A stretch of DNA of 64,000 nucleotides, from assembly GCF_013522725.1 (NCBI RefSeq), contig NZ_JAAMRF010000004.1, positions 407,037-471,036 of the forward strand, given 5' to 3'. The notes below the pieces were generated by a model. It did not search any database, had not been told where the DNA came from, and was given only the letters and a program-made list of their open reading frames with translations. Shown one piece after another: positions 48,376-59,302 of the stretch (position 1 is the stretch's first letter; each line of letters opens with the position of its first letter). A program made the position numbers and the translations under genes. Source of the DNA: Stutzerimonas azotifigens. GTDB taxonomy: Bacteria; Pseudomonadota; Gammaproteobacteria; Pseudomonadales; Pseudomonadaceae.

Positions 48376-48467
48376 ACGAGCTGAAAGCGATTGTGGCGAC
48401 CGACGTAGTGCCTCGTTGCCTCGACGGGCGCTTCGTTCCGGGTTAAGTGTCTTACCGGCGGCTGAAT

Positions 48468-49787
48468 TCAGCTCTTCAACGCATCGCGCGGCAGCAACAG
48501 CCCCAGCGGCAGGCTGACCCGCGCCTCCAAGCCGCCGCCCGAGCGGTTGCGCAGCTCGACCACGCCACCGTGCTGGGCGGCGATGCGCTTGACGATCGCA
48601 AGCCCTAGCCCGGCGCCCTTGCCGCCACGCGCGCGGTCCCCGCGAATGAAGGGATTGAAAATCTCGCTCATTTCCCGCGGATCGATACCCGTGCCGCGGT
48701 CGAGCACGCTGATCACCACGTAGGGGGCGTTCGGGTCGCCCGAGCAGTGCGCTTCAAGTTCGACGCCGTGGCCGCCATAGCGCAGCGCGTTCTCGATCAG
48801 GTTCACCAGCAGCCGCTTGATCGACACCCGGCGCAGCACAAGCATCGGGATCGGCTCGACGCACAGCCGAACCGTCTCGGCATGCTGGTTGTAGGGCTGC
48901 ACCACCTCGCGGATCAGCTCGCCAAGATCGGCCGTCTCCACCGGCTCGTCCCGCCCGTCGCGGATGAACGCCAGGAACTGGTCGAGAATGGCATCCATGT
49001 CCTCAATGTCGCGCACCATCTCCTCGGTCAGCTCGGCGTCGTTGGGCATCAGCTCCAGCGACAGCCTCAGGCGGGTCAGCGGCGTGCGCAGGTCATGGGA
49101 GACCCCAGCCAGCATCAGCTCGCGCTCGCGTCCAGCCTGCTCGACGTCTTCGGCCATCTGATTGAAGGCGCGATAGAGCTCGGTCATCTCGCTCGGCGTG
49201 TCGCTGACCGGCAGCCGCACGCTGCGGCCCTGGCCGATCTGCCGCGCAGCGTAGACCAGTCGCTTGAGCGGCAGGTTGAGCTGGCTGACGAAGATCCAGG
49301 CCGCCGCGGTGGACAGCAAGCCAATGCCGAGAAACCAGGCCAGCACGCTCCAGATGCGCTGGCCCTGTAACGGATAAGGGTACAGCGGAACCTCGATCCA
49401 GCCGCGTCCCAGCCCTGGGGCGCGAGCCCAGAGCGCCGGCGAAGGCTGGATCCGTACGTGGACCTCGGTTTCAGGCCCCAGCTCGGCCTGCATCTGACGC
49501 TTGAAGATCTCAGAGTAAGGCCAGTGGTATTCGCTGGCCGGCACTTCCTGCTCCGGCACCCGTCGCAAGCCCACCGCCTTGGCGATGCGCTCTCGATTCT
49601 CGTCATCGGCGGCCCAATAGGCCCGCAGGGTCAGTGCCGCACCATGGCTGTACTGGCGGTCGACCAGTACGTCCTCGTTCATCATCAGATAGAACAGCGT
49701 CAGCACCTTGGAAAAGAGCACGACGATGAGGACCAGCCACAGGGTGCGGGCGAAGAAGCTTTGCGGAAACCACAGCGGGGCTTTCAT
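48468..49787 (-). CDS. amgS: Envelope-stress sensor histidine kinase AmgS (EnvZ family)
   Basis: Inner-membrane kinase of 439 residues. Two transmembrane helices (about 12-35 and 160-180) flank a periplasmic domain. A HAMP domain, the HisKA box GVSHDLRTPLTRLRL, and a HATPase with NLIENALRYGG, DRGTGIDP and GKGAGLGLAIVKRI follow. In P. aeruginosa this EnvZ-like kinase with AmgR mediates aminoglycoside and cell-envelope stress tolerance; that role is inferred from homology and gene order. It follows amgR after about 100 bases. Confidence 0.94.
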   Translation of the reverse strand: MKAPLWFPQSFFARTLWLVLIVVLFSKVLTLFYLMMNEDVLVDRQYSHGAALTLRAYWAADDENRERIAKAVGLRRVPEQEVPASEYHWPYSEIFKRQMQAELGPETEVHVRIQPSPALWARAPGLGRGWIEVPLYPYPLQGQRIWSVLAWFLGIGLLSTAAAWIFVSQLNLPLKRLVYAARQIGQGRSVRLPVSDTPSEMTELYRAFNQMAEDVEQAGRERELMLAGVSHDLRTPLTRLRLSLELMPNDAELTEEMVRDIEDMDAILDQFLAFIRDGRDEPVETADLGELIREVVQPYNQHAETVRLCVEPIPMLVLRRVSIKRLLVNLIENALRYGGHGVELEAHCSGDPNAPYVVISVLDRGTGIDPREMSEIFNPFIRGDRARGGKGAGLGLAIVKRIAAQHGGVVELRNRSGGGLEARVSLPLGLLLPRDALKS

Positions 49788-49891
49788 AGGGAAGGCAGCG
49801 TCAAGCTACAGGCCTCGACGTGCAGAAAGAAGCAGAGCGCCATGACGGCGCCCCGCTTCTCGCTTGCGACTTACGGTTTGAAGCGTGAAGT

Positions 49892-50623
49892 TCACTTATT
49901 GCCGTCCGGCACGAAAACGTAGCCCACACCCCAGACGGTCTGGATATAGCGCGGCTTGGATGGGTCGGGTTCAATCAGGCGGCGCAAGCGCGAGATCTGC
50001 ACGTCGATGGAGCGCTCCAGGGCATCCCATTCGCGGCCGCGGGCAAGGTTCATCAGCTTGTCCCGGGTCAAGGGCTCGCGTGCGTGTTGCACCAGCGCCT
50101 TGAGCACCGCGAACTCGCCAGTGGTGAGCATGTGCACCTCGTCGCCCTTCTTCAGTTCGCGGGTGGCCAGGTAGAGCTCGTACTCGCCGAAGGTCACGGT
50201 CTCGTCATCGCTGGCCGGCGCACCCGGCACCTGAGGGGCCTGGCGGCGCAGCACCGCCTTGATCCGCGCCAGCAGCTCGCGCGGATTGAACGGCTTGGCC
50301 AGATAATCGTCGGCGCCCACCTCAAGCCCCTGAATACGGCTCGATTCGTCGCCCTTGGCGGTAAGCATGATGATCGGGATCTGGTTGCTGCCCTCGCGTA
50401 GTCGACGGCAAGCGGACAACCCATCCTCGCCAGGCATCATCAGGTCGAGTACCACCAGGTGGAACAGCTCGCGGCTGAGCAGGCGGTCCATCTGCTCGGT
50501 GTTTTCCACGGTCCGCACTCGATAGCCCTGCTCATCGAGAAAGCGCTCCAACAGGCGTCGGAGTCGGGAATCGTCGTCGACGATCAGTATCTTTTCGCCT
50601 TCATTGGCAGGTGCGGTGCTCAT
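49892..50623 (-). CDS. amgR: Response regulator AmgR (OmpR family)
   Basis: DNA-binding response regulator, 243 residues. The receiver domain has DDD near the N-terminus, the phospho-acceptor Asp in VVLDLMMPGEDGLS and the conserved lysine in DYLAKPFNPREL. A winged-helix output domain ends with RLRRLIEPDPSKPRYIQTVWGVGYVF. First gene of the amgRS pair, divergent from tex. A CATAAT at 50651-50656 (minus strand) could be its -10, with no convincing -35. Confidence 0.95.
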   Translation of the reverse strand: MSTAPANEGEKILIVDDDSRLRRLLERFLDEQGYRVRTVENTEQMDRLLSRELFHLVVLDLMMPGEDGLSACRRLREGSNQIPIIMLTAKGDESSRIQGLEVGADDYLAKPFNPRELLARIKAVLRRQAPQVPGAPASDDETVTFGEYELYLATRELKKGDEVHMLTTGEFAVLKALVQHAREPLTRDKLMNLARGREWDALERSIDVQISRLRRLIEPDPSKPRYIQTVWGVGYVFVPDGNK

Positions 50624-50703
50624 GGAAACTCCCGGAACTGGTATCGGTGCATTATGGCGCAGCGCTTTGCGAAACCATTGACACCCATTGTTAGCAGATT
50701 TTT

Positions 50704-50725
50704 CGCCACACGGCGCAGTGTGGCG
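50704..50725. promoter_or_regulatory. Inverted repeat between amgR and tex
   Basis: CGCCACAC and GTGTGGCG form a perfect 8-bp inverted repeat with loop GGCGCA in the 227-base divergent gap. It could be an operator acting on amgR, tex or both. Confidence 0.35.
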
Positions 50726-50790
50726 ACGTCCGCTTCGCCATGTACACCGACGCGACAGCCGGCCGGCCGCCCTGCGGCCGCGCTTTCCCT

Positions 50791-50796
50791 TATAAT
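50791..50796 (+). promoter_or_regulatory. -10 element of tex
   Basis: A perfect TATAAT lies 54 bases before the tex start, in CCCTTATAATCGCC. No good -35 is found at 17 bases, so the assignment rests on the -10 alone. Confidence 0.5.
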
Positions 50797-50850
50797 CGCC
50801 GGCTTTCGCGCAGGCCAGGCCTGCATGGTTTGACTGACCCAGGTAGGTTC

Positions 50851-53178
50851 ATGGACAGCATCAACTCCCGCATCGCCGAAGAACTGGGCGTGCGCCCGCA
50901 ACAGGTCGCCGCCGCCGTGGCACTGCTCGACGAAGGTTCGACCGTGCCCTTCATCGCCCGTTATCGCAAGGAAGTGACCGGCAGCCTCGACGACACCCAG
51001 CTGCGTCACCTGGAAGAGCGCCTGCGCTACCTGCGCGAGCTGGACGACCGCCGCGCCGCGATCCTGTCCTCCATCGAGGAGCAGGGCAAGCTGACACCGG
51101 AGCTGGCCCGCGAGATCAACCTGGCCGACACCAAGACCCGCCTCGAAGACCTTTACCTGCCCTACAAGCAGAAGCGCCGTACCAAGGGCCAGATAGCCCT
51201 CGAAGCGGGCCTTGGCGAGCTTGCCGATGCGCTGTTCGGCAACCCCGCGCTGGACCCTGAAGCCGAGGCCGCGCGCTTCGTCGATGCCGAAAAAGGCTTC
51301 GCCGATATCAAGGCGGTGCTCGAAGGCGCCAAATACATCCTCATGGAACGCTTCGCCGAAGACGCCGACCTGCTGGCCAGGCTGCGCGGCTTCCTCAAGG
51401 ACCACGCCACCCTCAGCGCGCGACTGGTGCCTGGCAAGGAAACCGAAGGCGCCAAGTTCAGCGATTACTTCGAGCACGACGAGCCGCTCAAGGGCGTGCC
51501 TTCGCACCGTGCCCTGGCGATCTTCCGCGGCCGCAACGAGGGTGTGCTCAGTGCCAGCCTCAAGATCGGCGACGAGGTCCCCGGCGCCATGCATCCCTGC
51601 GAGGCGATGATCGCCGAACGTTTCGGCATCACCCAGGCTTCGCGCCCGGCGGACAAATGGCTCGCCGAAGTGGTGCGCTGGACCTGGAAGGTCAAGCTCT
51701 ACACCTCGCTGGAGACCGACCTGTTCGGCGAACTGCGCGACAAGGCCGAGGACGAGGCGATCAGCGTTTTCGCCCGCAACCTTCATGACCTGTTGCTGGC
51801 CGCACCGGCCGGCCCGCGCGCGACCCTGGCGCTGGACCCTGGCCTGCGCACCGGCTGCAAGGTGGCGGTGGTCGATGCCACCGGCAAGCTGCTCGATACC
51901 GCTACCGTCTATCCGCATGCGCCACGCAACGACTGGGACGGCACCCTGGCGATCCTCGCCAAGCTGTGCGCCAAACACGGCGTCGACCTGATCGCCATCG
52001 GCAACGGCACCGCCAGTCGCGAGACCGACAAGCTCGCCGGCGAGCTGATCCAGAAGGTGCCGGGCCTCAAGCTCACCAAGATCATGGTCAGCGAAGCCGG
52101 CGCCTCGGTGTATTCGGCCTCGGAACTGGCCGCGCGCGAATTCCCCGACCTCGACGTGTCGCTGCGTGGCGCGGTGTCCATCGCCCGTCGCCTGCAGGAC
52201 CCGCTGGCCGAACTGGTGAAGATCGAGCCGAAGGCGATAGGCGTTGGCCAATATCAACACGACGTGTCCCAGCTCAAGCTGGCGCGCAGCCTGGATGCAG
52301 TGGTCGAGGACTGCGTGAACGCCGTCGGCGTCGACCTGAACATGGCCTCGGCGGCGCTGCTGGCGCGGATCTCCGGGCTCAACGGCACCCTGGCGCAGAA
52401 CATCGTCGCCTACCGTGACGCCAACGGCGCCTTCAAGAGCCGTGCCGAACTGAAGAAGGTCCCGCGCCTGGGCGACAAGACCTTCGAGCAGGCCGCCGGC
52501 TTCCTGCGCGTCATGAACGGTGAGAACCCGCTCGACGCGTCCGCCGTGCACCCAGAGACCTACCCGCTGGTGCAGCGCATCGCCGCCGACACCGGCCGCG
52601 ACATCCGCTCGCTGATCGGCGATTCCACCTTCCTCAAGCGCCTGGATCCGAAGAAGTTCACCGACGAAACCTTCGGCCTGGTGACCGTCGGCGACATCCT
52701 TCAGGAGCTGGAAAAGCCTGGCCGCGACCCGCGCCCGGAATTCAAGACCGCCGCGTTCCAGGAAGGCGTCGAAACCCTCAAGGACCTCAAGCCGGGCATG
52801 GTGCTCGAGGGCGTGATCACCAACGTCACCAACTTCGGCGCCTTCGTCGACATCGGCGTGCATCAGGACGGCCTGGTACACATCAGCGCGCTGTCGGAGA
52901 AGTTCGTCAAGGACCCCTACGAGGTGGTCAAGGCCGGCGACATCGTCAAGGTCAAGGTGATGGAGGTCGACATCCCGCGCAACCGCGTCGGCCTGTCGAT
53001 GCGCATGGGCGACACCCCGGGCGAGAAGACCGAGGGCACCCGCGGCGGGCAATCGCGCGGCAACGGCAAGCGCGGCGGTGAGCCGCGTAGCGAACGCCAC
53101 AGCAGCCAGGACAAGCCAGCCCCGGCCAACGCGGCGATGGCCGCCCTGTTCGCCAACGCCAAGCAGCTGCGCAAGTAA
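50851..53178 (+). CDS. tex: Transcription accessory protein Tex
   Basis: Conserved nucleic-acid-binding protein of 775 residues. Domain order is visible: N-terminal helical part ([19 protein letters not shown]), a YqgF/RNase-H-like domain ([18 protein letters not shown]), helix-hairpin-helix repeats ([20 protein letters not shown]) and a C-terminal S1 RNA-binding domain ([21 protein letters not shown]). A basic, Gly-rich tail ends it. Tex affects toxin expression in Bordetella and stress tolerance elsewhere. The start [13 protein letters not shown] is the family N-terminus. Confidence 0.97.
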   Translation: MDSINSRIAEELGVRPQQVAAAVALLDEGSTVPFIARYRKEVTGSLDDTQLRHLEERLRYLRELDDRRAAILSSIEEQGKLTPELAREINLADTKTRLEDLYLPYKQKRRTKGQIALEAGLGELADALFGNPALDPEAEAARFVDAEKGFADIKAVLEGAKYILMERFAEDADLLARLRGFLKDHATLSARLVPGKETEGAKFSDYFEHDEPLKGVPSHRALAIFRGRNEGVLSASLKIGDEVPGAMHPCEAMIAERFGITQASRPADKWLAEVVRWTWKVKLYTSLETDLFGELRDKAEDEAISVFARNLHDLLLAAPAGPRATLALDPGLRTGCKVAVVDATGKLLDTATVYPHAPRNDWDGTLAILAKLCAKHGVDLIAIGNGTASRETDKLAGELIQKVPGLKLTKIMVSEAGASVYSASELAAREFPDLDVSLRGAVSIARRLQDPLAELVKIEPKAIGVGQYQHDVSQLKLARSLDAVVEDCVNAVGVDLNMASAALLARISGLNGTLAQNIVAYRDANGAFKSRAELKKVPRLGDKTFEQAAGFLRVMNGENPLDASAVHPETYPLVQRIAADTGRDIRSLIGDSTFLKRLDPKKFTDETFGLVTVGDILQELEKPGRDPRPEFKTAAFQEGVETLKDLKPGMVLEGVITNVTNFGAFVDIGVHQDGLVHISALSEKFVKDPYEVVKAGDIVKVKVMEVDIPRNRVGLSMRMGDTPGEKTEGTRGGQSRGNGKRGGEPRSERHSSQDKPAPANAAMAALFANAKQLRK

Positions 53179-53254
53179 CGCCGCCGATAGCGGTCAGAAG
53201 TCGGACGGCGCTCCCCATGGCGCGCCGTCATCACTCCCAGTGGGCGGAACTTCC

Positions 53255-53638
53255 ATGGAAATCACCGAAGACCTGCAGATAAGCGCCTTCAGCCAGCTGC
53301 TCGGCTGCCAACCGCTCCGTGTCGAGAACGGCGAGGCGCATGTACGCCTGGAAATGGGCGAACATCTGCGCAACCGTCACAGCAAGCTGCACGGCGGTGC
53401 GCTGTTCAGCCTGATGGACATGAGCATGGGGCTGGCCTGCTCCAGCGCCCATGGCTTCGATCGACAGAGCGTCACGCTCGAATGCAAGATCAACTACCTG
53501 CGCTCGATCGACAGCGGCGAGGTGCTCTGCATCGCCCGCGTGCTGCATGCCGGACGGCGTACGCTGGTGGTCGAAGCCGAGGTGAAGCAGGGCGATAAAC
53601 TGATCGCCAAGGGGCAAGGGACCTTTGCGCAACTCTAG
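53255..53638 (+). CDS. PaaI-type hotdog thioesterase
   Basis: Protein of 127 residues with the PaaI/YdiI-like hotdog fold. The catalytic region HGGALFSLMDMSMGLAC (H-G-G with Asp following) and the sheet VTLECKINYLRSIDSGEVLCIARVLHAGRRTLVVEAEV are typical. It probably hydrolyses small acyl-CoA thioesters, substrate unknown. It lies between tex and gshA, as in P. aeruginosa. Confidence 0.9.
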   Translation: MEITEDLQISAFSQLLGCQPLRVENGEAHVRLEMGEHLRNRHSKLHGGALFSLMDMSMGLACSSAHGFDRQSVTLECKINYLRSIDSGEVLCIARVLHAGRRTLVVEAEVKQGDKLIAKGQGTFAQL

Positions 53639-53721
53639 GAACCCAAGCTGAGGGCAGGTAAAACTCGACACCGCCCTTGCAGACCGATCCGACCTCCCCC
53701 ATATCGAGGCGGATATCAGAC

Positions 53722-55335
53722 ATGACCACCTTTTCGGGGACACCGATCTTGAGCGAGCTTCTTTCCCGCCGCCTGGCACTGCTGGCCGAGTCCTCCCACC
53801 TGCCGCTGCTCACTCAATGCCTGCACGGGATCGAACGCGAATGCCTGCGCGTCGATACACAGGGCTTGCTGGCGCTCACGCCCCATCCACGGCCGCTGGG
53901 TTCGGCGCTGACCCACCCGCAGATCACCACCGACTATTCCGAGGCGCTGCTGGAGTTCATCACCTCCACCGAGACCGACCCGGAAAAGACCCTGGCCGAG
54001 CTCGAGGCGATCCACCGCTTCACCTACAACAAGCTCGCCGGCGAATACCTCTGGAGCGCCTCGATGCCCTGCCCGCTCCCCGAGGAGGCGCAGATTCCCA
54101 TCGCCGAGTACGGCAGCTCGAACATCGGCCGGCTCAAGCACGTCTACCGCCGCGGGCTGGCCCTGCGCTACGGCAAGACCATGCAGTGCATCGCCGGCAT
54201 CCACTACAACTTCTCGCTGCCCGAGGCGCTCTGGTCGGCGCTGCGCCAGGCCGAAGGCGACGACCGTGAGCCACGGCATTACCAGTCGCAGCGCTACATC
54301 GCGCTGATCCGCAACTTCCGCCGCTTCAGCTGGCTGTTGATGTACCTGTTTGGGGCCTCGCCGGCGCTGGATGGGGGTTTCCTGCGTGGCCGCCCGCACC
54401 AGCTCGAGCAGCTCGATGCCGACACCCTTTACCTGCCGTACGCGACCAGCCTGCGGATGAGCGACCTGGGCTACCAGAACAATGCCCAGGCCGGCCTCAC
54501 GCCCTGCTACGACAACCTGGAAAGCTACACCGAGAGCCTGCACAAGGCGGTCTCGACGCCCTACCCGCCCTACGTCGAGCAAGGTACCAAGGATTCGGAG
54601 GGCAACTGGCAACAGCTCAACACCAGCATCCTGCAGATCGAAAACGAGTACTACTCCAACATCCGCCCCAAGCGCGTCACCGGCGTCGGTGAACGACCGA
54701 TCCAGGCGCTGCGCGCGCGAGGCATCCAGTACGTCGAAGTGCGCTGTCTGGACATCAACCCCTTCCTGCCGCTGGGGATCGACATAACCGAAGCCCGCTT
54801 CCTCGACGCCTTCCTGCTCTATTGCGCGCTGGAAGACAGCCCCTTCCTGGTCGATGGGGAATGCGCCGCGGCGACCGACAACTTTATCAAAGTGGTCAAG
54901 GAAGGCCGGCGCTCGGGCCTCGAGCTGATGCGCTGCGGAGAGGCGGTGGAACTCAAGGTCTGGGCCCAGGAGCTGCTCGACGGCATCGGCCAGGTCGCAG
55001 AACTGCTCGATCGCAGCCGTGGCGATGACCTGCACCAGCAGGCCGTCACCGTGCAGCAGACCAAAGTGGTCGACCCCAGCCTCACGCCCTCGGCGCAAGT
55101 GCTCGAGCAGCTGCGCCAGCACGGCGAGAGCTTCCGCGCCTTCGCCCTGCGCCAGAGCGTGGCTCATACCGACTATTTCCGTCGGCAGCCGATACAGGGC
55201 GATGAGCTCGCAGGTTTCGAGGCCACCGCGCAGCAGTCGCTGGAGCAGCAGGCTCGCGTCGAGCAGGCAGATACCCTGGATTTCGACAGTTTCGTCGAGG
55301 AGTACCAGCGCAGCCTGACCGCCCTACCCGCCTGA
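53722..55335 (+). CDS. gshA: Glutamate--cysteine ligase GshA
   Basis: First and rate-limiting step of glutathione synthesis. The 537-residue gammaproteobacterial type carries [11 protein letters not shown] (metal and glutamate site), [15 protein letters not shown], and HYNFSLPE with the following region. The second half has [18 protein letters not shown]. The start at 53722 gives [18 protein letters not shown]; an earlier in-frame ATG at 53677 is less likely. It is convergent with argA. Confidence 0.97.
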   Translation: MTTFSGTPILSELLSRRLALLAESSHLPLLTQCLHGIERECLRVDTQGLLALTPHPRPLGSALTHPQITTDYSEALLEFITSTETDPEKTLAELEAIHRFTYNKLAGEYLWSASMPCPLPEEAQIPIAEYGSSNIGRLKHVYRRGLALRYGKTMQCIAGIHYNFSLPEALWSALRQAEGDDREPRHYQSQRYIALIRNFRRFSWLLMYLFGASPALDGGFLRGRPHQLEQLDADTLYLPYATSLRMSDLGYQNNAQAGLTPCYDNLESYTESLHKAVSTPYPPYVEQGTKDSEGNWQQLNTSILQIENEYYSNIRPKRVTGVGERPIQALRARGIQYVEVRCLDINPFLPLGIDITEARFLDAFLLYCALEDSPFLVDGECAAATDNFIKVVKEGRRSGLELMRCGEAVELKVWAQELLDGIGQVAELLDRSRGDDLHQQAVTVQQTKVVDPSLTPSAQVLEQLRQHGESFRAFALRQSVAHTDYFRRQPIQGDELAGFEATAQQSLEQQARVEQADTLDFDSFVEEYQRSLTALPA

Positions 55336-55357
55336 CAGGCGGGCTCAGGCCGGCCTT

Positions 55358-56659
55358 TTACAGCGACTTTTCGAAGATCTTCGAGTTGCGCTGGAAGTTG
55401 TACAGCGAGGCGCGCGCCGCAGGCAGGCTTTCCACCCCACTGGGCTCGAAACCGCGCTCGCGGAACCAGTGCGCGGTGCGTGTGGTGAGCACGAACAGCT
55501 TCTTCAATCCCATCTGCCGCGCGCGGCTCTCGATGCGCTCGAGCAGCTCGTCGCCACGCCCGCCGTGACGGTATTCGGGGTTCACCGCCAGACAGGCCAA
55601 CTCGCCTGAATCGGAATCGGCAATCGGATAGAGCGCCGCACAGGCGATGATCAGGCCGTCGCGCTCGACGATGCTGAACTGCTCGATTTCCCGCTCCAGC
55701 ACTTCGCGGGAGCGGCGCACCAGGATGCCCTGCTCTTCCAGCGGGGTGATCAGATCGATGAGCCCGCCGACATCCTCGATGGTCGCCTCGCGCAGCTGCT
55801 CGAACTGCTCCTGAGTCACCAGGGTGCCGTCGCCACCGTCGCGGGTGAACAGCTCGTTGAGCAGCGAGCCGTCCTCGGCATAGCTGATCACGTGGCTGCG
55901 CCGCACACCACCCTTGCAAGCTTGCGCCGCAGCGTCGAGCAGCTCGGCCTGATAGGTGCCGACGAGGCGCTCGATATAAGCTGGAATCTGCGGCGGGCGC
56001 AGTTCGCGTACCAGTTTGCCGGCTTCGTCGCGCAAGCCACGCTCGGATCCGTAGAGCACCAGCTTGTCGGCCTGCAGGTCGATGGCGGCGCGGGTGGCGA
56101 TGTCTTCACAGGCGATGTTGAAGATTTCCCCGGTCGGCGAATAACCCAGCGGCGACAACAGCACGATGGTGCGCTCGTCCAGCAGCCGGCCGATGCCCTT
56201 GCGGTCGACGCGGCGCACTTCGCCGGTATGGTGGTAATCGACCCCATCGAGCACACCGATCGGACGCGCGGTGACGAAGTTGCCGCTGGCCACGCGCAGC
56301 CTCGCGCCCTGCATCGGCGAGGCCGCCATGTCCATCGAGAGCCGTGCTTCGAGCGCGATACGCATATGACCGACGGCATCGATCACACATTCCAGAGTCG
56401 CCGAATCGGTGATGCGCAGGTCACGGTGAAAACGCGGTTCGAGCCCGCGCGCGGCCAATCGTGCCTCGATCTGCGGCCGCGAGCCGAACACCAGCACCAG
56501 ACGCACGCCGAGGCTGTGCAGCAGCACCAGGTCGTGCACGATGTTGGCGAAGTTCGGGTGTTCCAGGCCGTCGCCAGGCAGCATGACGACGAAGGTGCGG
56601 TCGCGGTGCGAGTTGATGTAGGGCGAAGCGTGGCGGAGCCAATTGACGTAGTCGTGCAT
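55358..56659 (-). CDS. argA: N-acetylglutamate synthase ArgA
   Basis: First enzyme of arginine biosynthesis, acetylating glutamate. The 433-residue bifunctional-looking protein has an N-terminal amino-acid-kinase-like domain (about 1-285) that serves as the arginine sensor. The C-terminal GNAT domain carries LACLAVNPEYRHGGRGDELLERIE, the acetyl-CoA-binding Q/R-x-x-G-x-G/A motif. argE is the next gene upstream on the same strand, 49 bases away, so they probably form an operon. Confidence 0.96.
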   Translation of the reverse strand: MHDYVNWLRHASPYINSHRDRTFVVMLPGDGLEHPNFANIVHDLVLLHSLGVRLVLVFGSRPQIEARLAARGLEPRFHRDLRITDSATLECVIDAVGHMRIALEARLSMDMAASPMQGARLRVASGNFVTARPIGVLDGVDYHHTGEVRRVDRKGIGRLLDERTIVLLSPLGYSPTGEIFNIACEDIATRAAIDLQADKLVLYGSERGLRDEAGKLVRELRPPQIPAYIERLVGTYQAELLDAAAQACKGGVRRSHVISYAEDGSLLNELFTRDGGDGTLVTQEQFEQLREATIEDVGGLIDLITPLEEQGILVRRSREVLEREIEQFSIVERDGLIIACAALYPIADSDSGELACLAVNPEYRHGGRGDELLERIESRARQMGLKKLFVLTTRTAHWFRERGFEPSGVESLPAARASLYNFQRNSKIFEKSL

Positions 56660-56708
56660 GGATAACCTTGGATGTCAGGTCGGGCAAAGCAGCGGTAGTG
56701 CCCCGCGG

Positions 56709-57860
56709 TCAGCGGACCGGGGCCAGGCAGTAATGGCCGATCAATTCGCGTAGCAGCCGTACGGTCGGATCGATGCGCGACAGCTGCAGGTACTCGTCGG
56801 GCTGGTGCGCACAGGCGATGTCGCCAGGGCCCATCACCAGCGTTTCGCAGCCGAGCTGCTGAAGATAAGACGCTTCGGTACCGAATGCCACCGCCTCGGC
56901 CGCATGTCCTGTCAGACGCTCGGCAACCGCTACCAGTTCGCTACCGGCGGGCTGCTCGAAGGCCGGTGCGTGGGGAAACAGCGGCGCCAGGTCGATCTTC
57001 ACCTGGTGCTGCTCGGCCACCGGCACCAGCCGCTGGCGGATCAGCGCGCGCAGCTGCTCGGGCTCCATGCCGGGTAACGGCCTCAGATCGAATTCCAGGG
57101 AACACTGCCCGCAAATGCGGTTGGGGTTGTCGCCGCCATGGATGCAGCCGAGGTTCAGCGTCGGCTGGGGCACGTTGAACATCGGATTGCGGTGCTCGAC
57201 CTTCCACTGGTCGCGCAGCTTCATCAGCTCGCCCATTACCGCGTGCATCGCCTCCAGCGCGCTGTGGCCGTAGGCGGGATTGGAGGAGTGACCGCTCTGC
57301 CCGAGGATGTCGATGCGCTCCATCATCACACCCTTGTGCAGACGTACCGGGCGCAGGCCGGTCGGCTCGCCGATCACCGCCGCGCGCCCCAGCGGGCGGC
57401 CCGCGTCGGCCAGTGCCCGGGCACCGGCCATCGAGCTTTCCTCGTCGCAGGTGGCGAGGATCAGCAGCGGCTGCCTGAACGGCTGATCCAGCAAGGGCCG
57501 CACCGCCTCGATGATGAGCGCGAAAAAGCCCTTCATGTCACACGCGCCAAGGCCATACCAGCGATCGTCGGCTTCACGCAGCCTGAGCGGGTCGCTTGCC
57601 CAGAGTTCGGCATCGAAGGGCACCGTGTCGCTGTGCCCGGCAAGCACCAGCCCGCCCGGACCGCTGCCATAGCTGGCGAGCAGGTTGAACTTGCCGGGCG
57701 CGACCTCCTGCCGCTCGCAGGCGAACCCCAGCTCATCGAGCCAGGTGGCGAGCAAATCGATGACCGGCTGGTTGGTCTGATCCCAGTGCGGCTGGGTGCA
57801 ACTCACCGAAGGCGCGGCGATGAGCGCGGCGAACTGGTCTTTGAATGAGGGTACGGACAC
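56709..57860 (-). CDS. argE: Acetylornithine deacetylase ArgE
   Basis: M20 metallopeptidase-family enzyme that releases ornithine from N-acetylornithine. Length 383. Zinc ligands are visible in VLAGHSDTVPFD (His-Asp), GACDMKGFFALI and the catalytic glutamate pair CDEESSMAGAR. The dimerisation lid follows (MMERIDILGQSGHSSNP). The start codon is GTG at 57860 (MSVPSFKDQFAALI). Paired with argA. Confidence 0.95.
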   Translation of the reverse strand: MSVPSFKDQFAALIAAPSVSCTQPHWDQTNQPVIDLLATWLDELGFACERQEVAPGKFNLLASYGSGPGGLVLAGHSDTVPFDAELWASDPLRLREADDRWYGLGACDMKGFFALIIEAVRPLLDQPFRQPLLILATCDEESSMAGARALADAGRPLGRAAVIGEPTGLRPVRLHKGVMMERIDILGQSGHSSNPAYGHSALEAMHAVMGELMKLRDQWKVEHRNPMFNVPQPTLNLGCIHGGDNPNRICGQCSLEFDLRPLPGMEPEQLRALIRQRLVPVAEQHQVKIDLAPLFPHAPAFEQPAGSELVAVAERLTGHAAEAVAFGTEASYLQQLGCETLVMGPGDIACAHQPDEYLQLSRIDPTVRLLRELIGHYCLAPVR

Positions 57861-58007
57861 CGGACAACCTCCGTGGAAAAGATGAGGTCTTCAGTGAAGC
57901 ATGAAACGCGCCGTGGCAGACGGGCATCGATCTGTTACGGGCAGGAGGATGGCAACAGCGGATGTCCGCGGCCACCGCGCATGAGCGCGCGGCAGCCGGT
58001 CAGACAA

Positions 58008-59267
58008 TCAGGTGAAGATCGCGCGCAGGATCAGGAAGTAGAGGATCGACAGGCCGGCGCCGATCGGCAACGTGATGATCCAGGACATGAAGATCGAACC
58101 GATTACGCCCAGGTTCAGTGCACCGATACCACGCGCGATACCCACGCCCAGCACCGCGCCGACCAGGGTATGGGTGGTGGAGACCGGCAGGCCGATGGCC
58201 GATGCGCCGACCACGGTGCTGGCGGTGGCCAGCTCGGCGGCGAAGCCACGGCTCGGGGTGAGCTCGGTGATTTCGCGGCCGATGGTGGCGATCACCTTGT
58301 AGCCATAGGTGGCAAGGCCGATGACGATACCGGTCGCACCGAGCAACAGTACCCAGCCCGGCACCGCGGAGCGCGCGCCGACTTCGCCACCGCCCTGGAT
58401 CACGCCGACGATGGCCGCCAGCGGGCCGACGGCATTGGCCACATCGTTGGAACCGTGGGCGAAGGCCATGGCGCAGGCGGTGAAGATCATCAGGACCGCG
58501 AAGACCTTTTCTACGCTGGAGAAGTGGAAGGCCTTGTCCGCCTCGACGTCGACCTTGATACGGCTGAGCAGGGCCACGCCGATCAGCATCACCACTACGC
58601 CGATGCCCACCGAGAGCAGCAGGCCCTGCTGAGTGGAGAGGTCCAGCCCGATGTGCTTGAGGCCCTTGGACAGGGTCATGATCGAGACCATGAAGCCGGT
58701 CAGGAACATGTACAGCGGCACGAATCGCTTGGCGTTCTGGAATGGATTGTCGGTGTCGATGATCAGCTTCTGCACGCTGATGAACAGGCCGAAGGCCACG
58801 GCACCGGAAAGTACCGGGGAGACCACCCAACTGGCGACGATCGGCCCGACACTATTCCAATGCACCACGTCGACCGAGATGCCGACGGCGGCGAAACCGA
58901 TCACCGCACCAACGATCGAGTGGGTGGTGGATACCGGCCAGCCTCGGGTGGAGGCCACCAGCAGCCAGGTGCCGGCTGCCAGCAACGCCGACATCATGCC
59001 CAGCACCATCAGTTCGGGTGGAATCGCCGAGGCGTCGACGATGCCGCTCTTGACCGTCTCGGTGACTTCGCCACCGGCCAAGTAGGCGCCGCAGAATTCG
59101 AAAATCATCGCGACGATGATCGCCTGCTTGATGGTCAGCGCCCGTGACCCCACCGATGTACCCATGGCATTGGCCACATCGTTGGCGCCCACACCCCAGG
59201 CCATGAACAAACCGAAGATGCAGGCAAGCATCAGGAGTACGAAACCGTAATCCGTAATAAGAGACAT
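58008..59267 (-). CDS. pit: Low-affinity inorganic phosphate transporter Pit
   Basis: Inner-membrane phosphate (metal-phosphate) permease of the PiT family, 419 residues, about 10-11 spans. The duplicated PiT signatures GANDVANAMGTSVG (N-terminal) and GSNDVANAVGPLAA (C-terminal half) are intact. It follows a DUF47 PhoU-like gene by 35 bases, a conserved pairing in which the DUF47 protein regulates or assists Pit. A PHO-box-like site lies upstream of the pair. Confidence 0.95.
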   Translation of the reverse strand: MSLITDYGFVLLMLACIFGLFMAWGVGANDVANAMGTSVGSRALTIKQAIIVAMIFEFCGAYLAGGEVTETVKSGIVDASAIPPELMVLGMMSALLAAGTWLLVASTRGWPVSTTHSIVGAVIGFAAVGISVDVVHWNSVGPIVASWVVSPVLSGAVAFGLFISVQKLIIDTDNPFQNAKRFVPLYMFLTGFMVSIMTLSKGLKHIGLDLSTQQGLLLSVGIGVVVMLIGVALLSRIKVDVEADKAFHFSSVEKVFAVLMIFTACAMAFAHGSNDVANAVGPLAAIVGVIQGGGEVGARSAVPGWVLLLGATGIVIGLATYGYKVIATIGREITELTPSRGFAAELATASTVVGASAIGLPVSTTHTLVGAVLGVGIARGIGALNLGVIGSIFMSWIITLPIGAGLSILYFLILRAIFT

Positions 59268-59302
59268 AAGGCTACCTGTAGACCCAGAAAGGAAGCTGGC
59301 GA

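Noticed and set aside
50620..53100. 826-codon minus-strand open frame opposite tex
   Set aside because: It is a GC-rich shadow of tex; Tex domains are intact on the plus strand and the antisense product has no family features.
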